64,000 bases of DNA from Diphasiastrum complanatum (lineage: Eukaryota > Streptophyta > Lycopodiopsida > Lycopodiales > Lycopodiaceae): NCBI GenBank assembly GCA_029204225.1, contig CM055107.1, positions 15,434,900-15,498,899 on the forward strand, written 5' to 3'. This document shows positions 23,058-34,070 of this stretch, in pieces (position 1 is the stretch's first letter; every line of letters starts with the position of its first letter). Under the pieces are notes generated by a model. It was not told where the DNA came from, ran no database searches, and worked only from the letters and a program-made list of their open reading frames with translations. Position numbers and translations under genes: made by a program.

Positions 23058-23600
23058 AGCCTTTGAGGAGTTGAAAACGGCCCTCACAACGGCTCCCATA
23101 CTCCGCTCACTAGATTACAGGATAGAATTTCATGTGCATACAAACGCAAGTAAGTACGCCATTGGAGGTCTTCTTGCACAATCGGACGAGTATGGCAAAG
23201 CCTTTCCCATACGTTTCTTAAGCAGGCAACTGGTGCCTGCTGAAGTAAATTATACAACTACTGAGAGAGAAGCATTGGTGATGGTCTATGCAGTACAACA
23301 ACTATGACATTATTTATTAGGCCAGACCTTTGCTTTCTACACAGACCATCAAGGCCTTCTATATATCGTTAATAAGTCCTGTAAGACGGGACGCATAGCT
23401 CAGTGGCTACTGATTTTGGAGGAATTTAATATCCGTGTTCAAAAAGGGACCCAACATTTCATGGCGGACCACCTTTCCAGACTACCGAGTGTTGAAAAAA
23501 CAACTGCACCAGTCAACGATGATCTCCCTGATGCATGCCTTTTTCAAATCGATGTTACACCCTTATGGGCTGAGGAGATCACTTAGTTCCTCACAACAGG
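22999..23600 (+). pseudogene. Gypsy-B RNase H
   Basis: The frame 22999-23307 reads WTKERIKAFEELKTALTTAPIL, the FHVHTNASKYAIGGLLAQ first strand (usual catalytic Asp replaced by Asn), PIRFLSRQL and YTTTEREALVMVYAVQQL. After a TGA the same frame continues with FAFYTDHQGLLYIVNK, GRIAQWLLILEEFNI and HFMADHLSRLPS. Domain order and length fit gypsy RNase H. The premature stop and the Asp-to-Asn change mark it as inactive. Confidence 0.8.
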
Positions 23601-23700
23601 CAGACTAAAAGAAGGCCTGAGTACAACGGAAATTTTTTTTTTTCTAATAAAAGCAGCACCCTTTCAGTTAATAACAGGACAACTCTACAAAAGGGGCATT

Positions 23701-24843
23701 GATGGCATTATTTGACGATGTGCTTATGAATCTGAAATACGACCGATAATATCTCAGGCCCATGAGGGCATTGGGGGTGGCCACTTTTTTGCTGAAGCCA
23801 CAACGAAGGTTATCCTTCGAGCAGGATTGTGGTGGCCATATTTGTTTATGGACACGTTTGCTGTCATTAAAGCGTGTGATGTCTGTCAACGAGCAAAGAA
23901 AAATACCAAAGTAGACTTCACGCCACTGACTCCCATTATAGAAGGCGAAGCCTTCCATAAGTGGGGGATTGACTTTGTTGGACCAATTAGTCCAGCAGCA
24001 AAACACACCCAAGCTCGCTACATCCTCATAGCCACAGATTACGCCACTAAGTGGGTTGAGGCTTGAGCAACGAAGGACGTCAACGCAAAAACAGTCGCAT
24101 GTTTTCTTTACGAAAACACTATTACACGTTTTGGCTGTCCCATAGAACTAGTTAGTGATCGCAGCAAATGCTGTCGTTGATAATCTCCTACGCCATTACC
24201 TAGTTGTTCACAGAAAAAGTACACCGTACTATCCTAGGTGTAATGGCCAGGCTGAATCAACTAACAAGACGATCTATAAAATTTTAGTCAAGATAGTTGA
24301 AACCAGTCGCTCTGATTGGGAAACAAAACTTTTCTCAGCTATCTGGGCTTACCGCACCACCCCAAAGAAAGCCACTGGGTGGATTACACCTTTCTACTTA
24401 GTACATGGTCAAGAGGCGGTAATGCCCGTAGAATTCTTAGTACCTTCACTAAGAGTTTTGGAAGCTTTTTCAACAGATCTCTGTGAAAAGGCTTCAATAG
24501 AACATGAAGTCAAAACCAGGCTATTTACGTTAGCCCAGTTATGCGAGATGAGACTAATATCTTATCATGCACAACTAGTTAACAAATGACGCCAAAAGGC
24601 CTGGCATGACCGTCACCTGCGCAATAAAGGTCTACACTTAGGTGACTAGGTGCTTCTTTATACATCAAAGAATCACCCCTGCAAATTAAAGTTCAGAAGT
24701 GAGGGGCCCTACGTTATTAATAAAACTTTTTCTAATGGTACAGTCCAATTACAAACACTTGACGTGATACTCCTAGACACTGTTGTAAACGGTGGTCGTC
24801 TACGGCGGTATTACGAAGAGTTGTTCTTCGTTGACCCACTTTA
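23701..24843 (+). pseudogene. Gypsy-B integrase
   Basis: The zinc-binding region reads [19 protein letters not shown]...GLWWPYLF...CDVCQRAKK (HHCC present). The core has WGIDFVGPI (first Asp), a TGA at about 24064-24066, then LVSDRSK (second Asp, after a frame change near 24155), and CNGQAESTNKTIYKIL with the catalytic Glu, followed by WETKLFSAIWAYRTTPKKATG. The C-terminus (24650-24843) has KLKFRSEGPYVINKTFSNGTVQL and GRLRRYYEEL. At least three stops or frame changes inactivate it. Confidence 0.85.
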
Positions 24844-24844
24844 A

Positions 24845-25244
24845 CATCTTTTCTCTAGTATATATTCTACATTTTTCTTTATTTTATTATTTTATTATTT
24901 TTATTTTTATTTTATTGCTTGTAATTCTTATTTTGCATGCCTATTTTCACCTAGTTATTTGTTTATACTTCATACCATTACTTCTGTACTTTCTATGCAT
25001 TCTCTTTTTCCTATACATACTCATGGGTCATGGATGTTCTAGATCAACAAAGGATACACTACACAATAGGAAATGATATTCACACTTTAGCCACCTCATC
25101 TCTGTCTGACTGGTATCTCCGGCATACAAACATCCCGGGGGATACACTCTTTTCATAAGAACTTCTACTCTGGGCCACAATCATATTTTTCCCTTGAAGT
25201 TCTTCACTTGCATAAAACAGATCCATTCTTTCATATTAAGGTTT
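24845..25244. other. AT- and pyrimidine-rich gap after Gypsy-B
   Basis: 24870-25020 is strongly T-rich, which produces a long hydrophobic reading frame I regard as an artefact. No LTR terminus, coding domain or RNA gene was recognised. It may be decayed non-coding 3' sequence of Gypsy-B. Confidence 0.5.
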
Positions 25245-25480
25245 TGTCAGATCTCAATCGAAGTGCATCTGTCAAATCTCAACCGAAGCACTTTCCTCAC
25301 ATCTCGACTGGAGCATTTAAGTCAAATCTCAACCGGAGCATTTCAATCAAATCTCAACCGGAGCTCTCTGCTCAAATCTCAACTGAAGCCCTCTGTTTAG
25401 ATCTCAACCGGAGCACTTTGCTCAGATCTCAATTGGAGCACTCTGCTCAGATCTCAACTGGAGGACCTACATTCAGATCT
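25245..25480 (+). repeat. Degenerate minisatellite, period about 23-27 bp
   Basis: About nine imperfect units built on AGATCTCAACCGGAGCA plus 7-10 variable bases. Unit starts fall near 25247, 25273, 25300, 25323, 25350, 25375, 25401, 25425 and 25450. The last partial unit ends at 25480, where Copia-D homology begins without a gap, so the array occupies the junction between Gypsy-B and Copia-D. Confidence 0.85.
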
Positions 25481-26545
25481 ACGATCATCATAGTCACCTC
25501 CCCAATCCGCACCCACATAGCCACACAACTAAGGTAAACCATCATGCTTCCCGTAAATCAAGCCATACTCTGAAGTGCCTTTTACATAAAGCAAAATGCG
25601 TTTAGCTGCCTTCCAATGCATTTTCGTAGGTGCTGCCATAAACTGACTTACAATGCCAACAACATAGCATATCTCTGGTCTAGCTGTGGTAAGGTAAATC
25701 AAGCTCCCTACTAACTGCCTATACAGCGTAGCATCAAATGACTGTGACTCATGAAGCTTAGAAAGCTTTTTACCTGATCCAATAGGAGTATTTACTGGTT
25801 TGCAATCCTTCAACCTAAACCTGTGCAACAACTCTTTGACATACTTCACCTGTGTTAAACCCACTTCGTGGCCTTTTTGCCACACCTCTACTCCAAGGCA
25901 ATAATACATCAGACTGAGATCTGTAATCTCGAATTGTTCCATGAGGTCTTTCTTGATCATGTCTATCATCTCTTGATTATTTCCCGTAATAATCAAGTCA
26001 TCAAAATACAGAGCAATCAAAACAACCATACCATCAAAGCATAAGACATATAGATTTGGATCAGAATGTGTTCTCACCATCCTCTTTGAACGAAAGTAGG
26101 TATCAATCCTACTATACCACGCACGTGGTGCCTGTTTAAGACCATAAAGCACTTTCTTCAAGCGACATACTTTATTTTCCTGTACCTTTGCTACAAAGCC
26201 TTCAGGTTGATCCATGAATACCTTTTCTTCCAACTCACCATTCAGAAAAGCAGATTTCACATCCATCTGATGCAAAGGCCAACCAAAATGTGAAGCTAAA
26301 GCAACAAGTAGACGTAGAGTATTCCACTTACATATAGGTGCAAAGGTCTCCTCATAGTCGATGCCTTTGCTTTGTGCATACCCTTTGATCACCAATCTTG
26401 CCTTGCGCTTTGCTATACTTCCATCTGCATGGTACTTAGTCTTGTATACCCATTTGCAACCAATGGGTCTCTTGCCAACTGGTGGTTCTACTAAGTCCCA
26501 TGTGTTATGCTTAGCAATTGACTCCATCTCCTCTCCCATGGCCTT
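25481..26545 (-). pseudogene. Copia-D reverse transcriptase and RNase H start
   Basis: A 336-residue open frame (26539-25529): MESIAKHNTWDLVEPPVGKRPIGCKWVYKTKYH, ARLVIKGYAQSKGIDYEETFAPICK, QMDVKSAFLNGELEEKVFMDQPEGF, LYGLKQAPRAW, catalytic YFDD, and LVGSLIYLTTARPEICYVVG. RNase H begins at the end and is cut at 25481. This is the best preserved RT of its family in the window, but it is detached from a complete RNase H and from LTRs. Confidence 0.85.
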
Positions 26546-28335
26546 GACCCAAATGTCATCATCCTTCGCTTCACCATAAGTCGAAGGTTCTTTGCTTTGA
26601 ATAATGCTAGATAAGAGAGCATAATTTGCTTCATACCTCTCAGGTTGTGTCTTCTCTCTTGTTGATCTTCATAGCTCTCCCTGGCTAGATGATCCTGGAA
26701 AGTCATTCATGTCGCGGCTCTCCAAAAATCTCTCAAACCACTTAGGGAGCTTCCTGTCAGGTGATCGGCTTCCTGGTGAAAATGTATCCCACAGTACATC
26801 CTTCTCCTTGCGTTTGTCACCTGCAATTTCAATCCTTCTTGCACCAAAAGGTTTGTCCCTACCTCTCCAACCTGTCTCTTGAGGTTGAGCAGTATTATCT
26901 TGAGATGTATCCTCATGTTCATCACTCGGAAGGTCAATGAATGGATCATCATCAGGTGGTATCCTCACTATACTATCTTTCCCACTGGATGTCTCTATCT
27001 TCTCAGCATTCTTGTCTTCATACATCTTGGACTCATCAAACATAACATCACGGCTTATATGGACTTTGTTTTCCACTGGATCAAAACATATATAGCCCTT
27101 CCCACGATCATCATATCCTAGGAATATACACTTGATAGCTTTTACATCAAGTTTGCGTCTCTCTTCCTTAGGAACGTGTACAAAGGCTTACATCCAAAGA
27201 TTCGCAAGTGGTTTGCCTTTGGCTTCTTCTTCGTGAATGCTTCCTCAGGTGTTATCTTTGGTATGACAATGGTAGGACTTCTATTTTGAAGATAGACTGC
27301 CGTACTGCATGCTTCTGACCAAAAATCCTTTGGTAGTTTCATCTCAGCTAGCATAGATCTAGAACTTTCCACAATCATATGATTCTTGCGCTCAGCTACA
27401 CCATTGAGAGCAGGAGTATGAGCTTGCGTAAATTGTCTTTTAATCCCACATTGATCACAAAGATCATTGAAGTCATTAGACTTGTACTCACCTCCACTAT
27501 CTGATCTTAGGACTTTGATTTTCCTACCTGTCTGATTTTCGACCAATGCTTTGAAGCTCTTGAAGTTGTCAAATGCATCTGATTTCTTCTTCAAGAAGTA
27601 GATCCATGTCTTATGTGACATATCATCAATAAAGGTCATGAAATAGAAGGCTTTACCTAAGGACATGGTCCTCATAGGCCCACATAAATTTGTGTGGATT
27701 AAATCCAGGATGTTCTTTGCTCTTGCAACACCCCCTTTATTGAACTTCTCTCGATGCTGCTTCCCATATACACATGATTCGCACATCGATTTCAAGTGGT
27801 CTTCAATGGTAGGCAATCCTGTTACCATCTCCAATTTCCTCATCAAACTAAGACTTCCCAAGTTCAAGTGACCAAGCCTCTTATGCCACAACTCAGTTTG
27901 TGATGGAATGGACGATACAAGTCCATGCTGCCCCTTGATTGTAGCATTCAACTTGTACAATTTTGTATTGGGCTCCCTTACTCCATCCGCAATAACTTTG
28001 AACTTTTGGTTCACATCCTTCACAAAGCAATGATCATGGGCAAATTCTACTTTCAACTTTTGATCAGTAATGACTCCAATAGAGAGTAGATTTTTCTTCA
28101 AACCTGGTACGTAAAGTACCTCCCTGATCATCTTGCTTTTGCCATCAGGTAGTTGGATTGAAACAGTGCCTATCCCCTTGATCTTGCACACCCCACCATT
28201 TGCTTGTGAAACGGACGTTCCATTATCCAACACTTTCATGCTACTGAACCAATTCTTGTTACCTGTCATGTGTCTTGTGGCTCCCGAGTCAATATACCAT
28301 GCTTGATCATCTTGATTAGATGACAATGCATATAT
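26546..28335 (-). pseudogene. Copia-D protease, integrase and hinge
   Basis: 28326-27142 is a 394-residue frame: AWYIDSGATRHMT (intact retropepsin motif), KIKGIGTVSIQLPDGK, LYVPGLKKNLLSIG, ELWHKRLGHLN, CESCVYGKQHREKF, LIHTNLCGPM (first integrase Asp replaced by Asn), MTFIDDMSHKTW, LRSDSGGEYKS and ALNGVAERKNH. It ends at FGCKPLYTFL because of a small deletion near 27187. 27076-26669 continues the integrase end and acidic hinge in another frame. Confidence 0.85.
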
Positions 28336-28580
28336 GAAGATGCTAGACTAACGATGTGATCCTTCACTAACAAGTTAATGAAGGTCAAAGCTTTCCTCAA
28401 CTTTTTGTGGAACACTTTGATATCCGCTTCATTTGGCGGCCTTCTCTCATCGCCTGTGACGACTTCCCACACGTCTTTCTCCATCAGTTTGTTTTTCATT
28501 TTGAATTTCCACAATGCATAGTTGGAAATCCCGTCCAATTTGTTACTTTCACTCAAAATGGACTCTCCCATGTTTGCCAT
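28336..28580 (-). pseudogene. Copia-D gag, internally deleted
   Basis: Starts MANMGESILSESNKLDGISNYALWKFKMKNKLMEKDVWEVVTGDERRPPNEADI, the copia gag N-terminus shared with Copia-G and Copia-H. After FINLLVKDHIVS the sequence jumps to LASSYMHCHL, which in Copia-C lies just before the protease. The rest of gag, including the zinc knuckle, has been deleted in frame 2 of the protease region. Confidence 0.8.
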
Positions 28581-29476
28581 CGCAAAACTACTTGAAACTT
28601 CTGTCGTAGGCTAAAAATAGTATGCTGAGGCCAACAGTGATGTCAGAAGTTGAAAATAATGACCTGCACTTTTTCCCTTACCAGGCTTAAATTCAGATCT
28701 CTATCACATTGAAATGAGTGCTCCTTTTCGGGTTCCTCCTTGATGTCTTGTTCCTTCACATGTTTAACCAATGATTTCAACTGTTAGCATTACTAAAAAA
28801 TGTAACAGATCATTATCACACAAGAATTCCCTCTTTGAAATCACTGATGTCCCGTACCATCAGTTTTCTCTCCAAGAAAGTACTTTGTTTTTAGATTAGA
28901 TCATCAGAATATCAAAAAGATTATCTGACCATCCTATATCCAACATAGGATCCAATCTTCAACCATTTCCAAAATAAATACCTCCTTCCATTGAATTATC
29001 CATTTCCTTAAGTTTTTCCTTGTAGATGACAATATCATGTAAGAATACCACTAGGCATTGACCCCAGTATGGACGAGAAACCTCGTTTATATATAGTTGA
29101 AATGACCTAAGTTTATTTTTCAAAAACCAAAAGGAAAAACTCAAAATAGTTGAAGTATATACCAATAGATATCCAATATCTATATCCGAAATGGTACAAA
29201 GAATTCAATTTTGTGAAGAAAATCTTTAACCGCATTATCCGATGATCTTAAAACTCTATCTGGATTTCCAATACCATATATGCACATATTTATTCCACTA
29301 GTATGGGAGTACCCCCAGATATGTTCCTAATGGATCGCAATAATCCATTTACAAAATTGTGATTTAACAAAAATCTGCACATGGCTTTACCGTCACATAA
29401 ACAACCCATCCGATTGGTACTAACGTTCACCGAATTCCTACCATCTGAGAGTTCCAGCTCTTAGGAATAAGGCTCA

Positions 29477-30303
29477 CTACAGTACAAATGTGAACCAAGT
29501 GTCATTCTCATTCCATGTCACAATTTTCAATAACAAATAGGGTTAACTCATGGTCCTATAGATATTCAAAATAAATTCAAATGAATTCAATAAATCGGTG
29601 CTATGCAATTTTCTTACATGGATTATTTACCAATCCAAATTACACAACACTATCACATTTACCCTCAAGTGTCTCATTTTCTTCCTCCCTTATATTTTAC
29701 GGTCACCCAAAAAATTTCATCAGCAAAGGCACCGAAAACTCCTTTGACACTCATAAATGCTAGGTTGCTACTCTTTTGACTACACTAGCTTTAGTATTAC
29801 TTCGTTAAAGTTGCCTAGAATCCTCTAACCTCCCTTTACACTGAACAAAGGTTCTAACCTCTATGAAATCGATTTTTTTCAGAGGTTCAGAAACATGCAT
29901 CAATGTTTTAAAGACAAGGGAAGGAGTTATTGTAGTTTTATAGTTCTCAAAGCCAAGCTTCCATTTTCACAGGGGTTCAATTGCATGCATCTCTTACACC
30001 AATGTTTATCTGCTTTTCTAGAGAAAGAGCAACTTATAATATCCCTTAAATGTTTTTCAGTTTGCATGAAGCACAAGAGGATTAGTCTAAAAATCCTCAC
30101 ATGCAAACCATAAATTCAAGATTTCTAGCAATAGTCAGTTTATTCTCTCTGGATAAATCAATTTCTTGTCAATCTATCAACAAACATCCTGCTACTAAAT
30201 CTAAATCAAAACTGTCCAAAACATTATGGAATCATGCAAATCATTCATCCCAAAAAATAGATTTAACCAAGAAAGTGGATCTACTCATGCAGATCATTCT
30301 ACT
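29477..30303. other. Unclassified 0.8 kb insertion in element Y
   Basis: This segment is absent from the other copy of Y, where the flanking bases are contiguous (equivalent of 43855-43880). No open domain, clear terminal repeat or confident target duplication was seen. It is AT-rich and has a short local repeat (aggttctaacctct and ggttcagaaac, 29840-29895). It could be a solo LTR or another non-autonomous element. Confidence 0.5.
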
Positions 30304-30333
30304 TCAAACAGAAACTTTCTCAAGGCTACAGAA

Positions 30334-30583
30334 TGTCAAGAATTAGATATGCAACATCGAGCATTCACCATAAGCAATCACCACAAGAAGGCGGAAGAAG
30401 AACACGCACTGTCACTCTATCACCCTACATCATACAGAATGTAAGATGTACAAATAAACCCTGAACCTTGATAGAGAGAGAAAACCTATAGACTAGCCTA
30501 CGACTATTGATAGCAGGTCACAGTTGTCAACATTAATGTGCATCGTAAACAGTAACAATGAAGTTTATCATTGATTTCTAACA
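30334..30583 (-). repeat. 3' LTR of Copia-E
   Basis: 250 bp from TGTCAAG to CTAACA, followed by ctctccctc, the complement of the polypurine tract. Lacks 12 bp present in the right LTR around 33757. Confidence 0.95.
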
Positions 30584-31505
30584 CTCTCCCTCAATGATAA
30601 AATTACATTTTTCTATCCCTAATAGAGTACAAAACCTCTCAAATTTACATCTACTTAATGACTTAGTGAAAATATCTGCCATTTGATCTTCAGATTTACA
30701 AAAAACAAGATCAATGGCTCCATCATAAATTTTCTCTCGAACAAAATGGTAGTGTATTTCGATGTGCTTGGTTCGAGCATGTAAAACTGGATTTTTGGCA
30801 AGGTGAATGCAACTTTGATTATAACAAGATATAGTAGTCGCATCCACCTGTGGTTGACCTAAATCCACAAGCAATCTTCGTAACCATATCGCTTCTTGTG
30901 TAGCATTGCTGAGTGTTCGATATTCAGCTTTCGTCGATGATAAGGCTACTGTAGGTTGCTTTTTGCTGCTCCATGAAATTGCAGCTATACCATAACTGAA
31001 TGTATGACCACTGGTAGATCTTCTGTCATCAATATTACCTGCCCAATCAGCATCTGTATAACCTACCAACATTGGCGCTTCAGGCTGATCATACTTCAAA
31101 CCAAAATTCAATGTCCCTCGAATGTATCTGAGAATACGTATAGCAGACTTCCAGTGTGCTTGACTAGGATCTTGCATAAATTGACTAACAACACCAAAAA
31201 CATAAGAAATATTAGGTCGTGTGTGTGTTAAATAAATCAAACTACCCACCAGTTGTCTATACAAATAAGTATCCACTTTTTCAGATTGAACAAGATCAAA
31301 CTGGAAAATCTCTATGTTGTTTTCTCAAAATGCAACCCTCACAAATTTTTTCTTCAAAAGAGATATCAGGCAATCCAACAACTAGATTACCTCTTTTAAG
31401 GATTTGCAAGATTTGAGCACTGATATGACCAAACCTTTGATGCCAAAGATCACTTTGACTATCAACAATGCTTACCATAGCTTGAGTAAAAGATCTCGCA
31501 TTCAA
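30578..31505 (-). pseudogene. Copia-E pre-integrase fragment joined to RT end and RNase H
   Basis: 31505-31318 encodes DLWHQRFGHISAQIL and CEGCILRKQHR, the start of the integrase zinc region. It then jumps at about 31315 to DLVQSEKVDTYLYRQLVGSLIYLTHTRPNISY, the end of RT. RNase H follows (31276-30578): GYTDADWAGNIDDRRSTSGH, SSTKAEYRTLSNATQEAIWL, SCYNQSCIHLAKNPVLHARTKHIEIHYHFVRE. The third catalytic Asp (usually CDN) is Tyr here. About 2 kb of integrase and polymerase has been deleted. Confidence 0.85.
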
Positions 31506-31530
31506 TTTGTAGAGTCAATTCTTGTTGACT

Positions 31531-32064
31531 CTAGCTCCTATAGCAATCACTTTGTAGTGATTCTTGATGTCTTTGACAAGACATTTTGTCACTGTCAAAC
31601 TCAACCTTGAGTTGTTGATCAACCATCATCCCAATAGATAGTAGATTGTTAGCTAAGCCAGGTACATATTTCACATTGCTTATATGCTTCATCTTCCCAT
31701 TGGCTAACTTCACTAGTACCACTCCAACTCCTTTAATAGATAGCAATTTGCCATCAGCTTGTCCAACTTCATCACCATTGTCAGTTTTCTTGAGTTCTGA
31801 AAACCACTCTTTCCTTGAAGTCATGTGCTTGGATGCACCACTATCAATGTACCAGGTATCCTTGGCTTCATCACTTGTCTTTAATGCTGTAATGAACAGT
31901 TTTGAACTCTTACATGTATCATCTTCATATTGATCATCATCGTATTGATGTTGATCAGTATAATTGTCTTCATAATAATAGTCATCAATCTGATGTTGAT
32001 CAGCAAATTTCCCGCTTGCCATTTGTCTTTTCTCTGTTCCATCTCCTTCTGTTTCTTGAAGCAT
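31531..32064 (-). pseudogene. Copia-E protease region
   Basis: Begins in an acidic, Tyr/Asp/His-rich stretch (repeats like DDYYEDNYTDQHQYDDDQYED), then DTWYIDSGASKHMTSRKEWF, the intact retropepsin motif, and the IKGVGVVLVKLANGKMKHISNVKYVPGLANNLLSIGMMVDQ block. The frame then shifts (SDKMSCQRHQES). The stretch 32065-32364 should encode the zinc knuckle and a Gly/Arg-rich gag tail, but is out of frame. Confidence 0.8.
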
Positions 32065-32364
32065 TCACGCTCCCAGTGACCAGGTTTGTTGTAGTACCTA
32101 CAATTTCCAGGTTTATTTTGTCTTGAATAGCAGTGTTCTTGACCTCGGTCTTGATTCCAATTACCTCGATTCAGACTATCATTGACTTGCTTATGAAGTT
32201 GTTGAAATGATCATCGGCTTGAGTTTCCTCCTCTCGATTGATACTTTCCACGGCCAAATCTTCCACCTCGTCCTCTAACTGCAAGAGCTTGATCATAGCT
32301 CATGTTACGATGATTCAAGTTCTCTTGACGTTGCTCTTCTTGCAAAAGCAATCCACCTAGTTCT

Positions 32365-33044
32365 TCATAGATTGGAAGATTCTCTTGTGGCTATACTTCT
32401 CACAAACATCTGATGTGACTCACTCAGACTATTCAATGTCAATTGCACGATCTCACGATCTTGTACTTGCTCTCCAACTGCTGCTAATTGATCATGAATC
32501 TCTTTGATCTTCAATATGTGATCGGAAATAGTTGCACCATCATCCATCCGCAATGTATGCAACTTTGTCTTTAGAAATAGTATATGAGATATATTTGTCG
32601 TTTCAAACAATGCCTTCAATGTATTCCACGCTTCTTTTGGTCCTTCTGAATCTGAAATATAGGGAATAATTGCATCTCTAACTGATAAGTTGATGACATT
32701 TTGGGCTTTCCGTCTTCTCCTATCAAATGCCCGCTGATCTTCTTCAATCACGGGCCTTGTCTCAAAATGTTCAAAATGTTTAAATTTCCATATGTTCTTC
32801 AAAATGTTTGAATTTCCAAATGTTCTTCCAAATTTTCCATCAAAAGGTTCTTCAGTTTGAATTTCCAAACTGCATAGTTGCCGGCACCTTCCAATTTGCT
32901 TGACTCATGAAGGACACTCTCGCTTAGTTGGTTTTCTTTACCTCTGGCGCGTCGATCCGATATTGGTACGGATATGCTATATTTGTATGACGCGCGGATG
33001 TACGACTGCTCAAGATTTTTCCTACCTCTGGCACGTCGATCCAA
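32365..33044 (-). pseudogene. Copia-E gag
   Basis: Two overlapping frames: 33044-32799 with ESVLHESSKLEGAGNYAVWKFKLKNLLME, and 32868-32365 with RAFDRRRRKAQNVINLSVRDAIIPYISDSEGPKEAWNTLKALFETTN, LKTKLHTLRMDDGATISDHILKIKEIHDQLAAVGE and TLNSLSESHQMF. These match the copia gag capsid-like region. Two 31-bp near-copies 84 bp apart (32941-32971 and 33025-33055) form a partial tandem duplication at its N-terminus. Confidence 0.8.
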
Positions 33045-33601
33045 TATTGGTACGGAAAAGATTAAAAATAGAGAGAATATAAGAACTTTTAGAGGGAATA
33101 TTCTAGATTCCCCACTTCGGCGCGGCCGCTACGCTGCCTCCTCTTTGCAAAGATTTCGAAATGTGTGATCGTTCAAAAGACAGAGATCAATAATGTGAAA
33201 AGTATGAAGCCTTCTAACTCTGAATGGTAGTACTAGACACTGTTTAGTGTGATTTGCGGTATTCCAAACAGACAAGTGAGAGATTTCTTGGCAAACCTCT
33301 CACACAAATAGCACTTTCCACAACAACTAGGAAGTATTGTAAAGATCTCCCCCACTCAATAGATTTTCAATCTGTCTGATGTTGTCCTGGCCTTTCTAAT
33401 GCCTTCGAGACTGTGCTTTCGCTCTCCACTAATGATTCTGATCTCCAACCCTACAAAATACACCAAAGAAGAATTTCTTCCAGCCGTTTTTGTCTCTCCA
33501 AACTTTCACCTCCCGTAAAGGACTTTCTCACTTCGTTGCGGAGCCTGTGACAAGCTGTATCCACTGATCAGGCACGTAGGACTATCACTGCTTTGATACC
33601 A

Positions 33602-33863
33602 TGTCAAGAATTAGATATGCAACATCGATCATTCACCATAAGCAATCACCACAAGAAGGTGAAAGAAGAACACACATTGTCACTCTATCACCCTACATCA
33701 TATAGAATGTAAAATGTACAAGTAAACCCTGAACCCTGATAGAGAGAGAAAACTTATGAGTAGACTAATAGACTAGCCTATGACTATTGACGGCTGGTCA
33801 TAGCTTTCAACATTAATGTGCATCGTAAACAATAACAATGAAGTTTATCATTGATTTCTAACA
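33602..33863 (-). repeat. 5' LTR of Copia-E
   Basis: 262 bp. On its left, ctttgatacca (33590-33601 region) is the complement of a TGGTATCAAAG primer site, a one-base variant of the tRNA-Met site. The leader 33056-33590 has no coding domain. Confidence 0.9.
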
Positions 33864-34070
33864 CAGAAAATTAAGAATGAATTCCACACTAATCCAGAAC
33901 ATCTCTAACAAAATCAAACAAGGATAAGAGCACTCTACCACCAAGTTTGAAGAGCATGCTTCACACAAAAATTAGTGAATCCAAACCCAATTTCCCTTGA
34001 AAAATTAGCACTCCAACCAGGATGTGAATCCAAGTGCGTTCCAGTTCTGATTTGATGTAGAACTTGTCTC

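Larger units (their letters stand above)
19745..24843 (+). mobile_element. Gypsy-B, decayed Ty3/gypsy element
   Basis: Plus-strand order: Gln/Pro-rich gag tail, zinc knuckle, protease, RT, RNase H, integrase. This is the gypsy order. RT and RNase H blocks closely resemble Gypsy-A, so both belong to one group (Athila/Tat-like by motif; inference). It has several stops and frame changes and no 3' LTR: after the integrase C-terminus at 24843 the sequence becomes pyrimidine-rich and then a minisatellite. Confidence 0.9.
25481..28690 (-). mobile_element. Copia-D, copia fragment of the Copia-C family
   Basis: Minus-strand order: leader, gag start (28580), protease, integrase, RT, RNase H start. 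It is very similar to Copia-C over their shared length. The 3' end stops at exactly the RNase H position where the minisatellite begins (25481), and there is no LTR on either side. Upstream of gag, about 110 bp match the Copia-H leader before homology ends near 28690. Confidence 0.85.
30334..33863 (-). mobile_element. Copia-E, internally deleted copia element
   Basis: Two LTRs (30334-30583, 250 bp; 33602-33863, 262 bp) in TGTCAAGAATTAG...TTTCTAACA form, flanked by the exact duplication cagaa (30329-30333 and 33864-33868). The PBS is adjacent to the right LTR and the polypurine tract (gagggagag, minus) to the left LTR. At 3.5 kb it has lost the integrase and most of RT. LTR identity is about 93 percent by eye plus a 12-bp indel, so it is older than Copia-B. 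It sits inside element Y. Confidence 0.95.

Noticed and set aside
24792-25076. 94-residue hydrophobic frame that could look like a membrane protein
   Set aside because: Overlaps the Gypsy-B integrase end and then a T-rich tract; low-complexity artefact.
25245-25480. CRISPR-like array
   Set aside because: Units are degenerate throughout with no constant repeat plus unique spacer structure, and the context is plant retrotransposon DNA.
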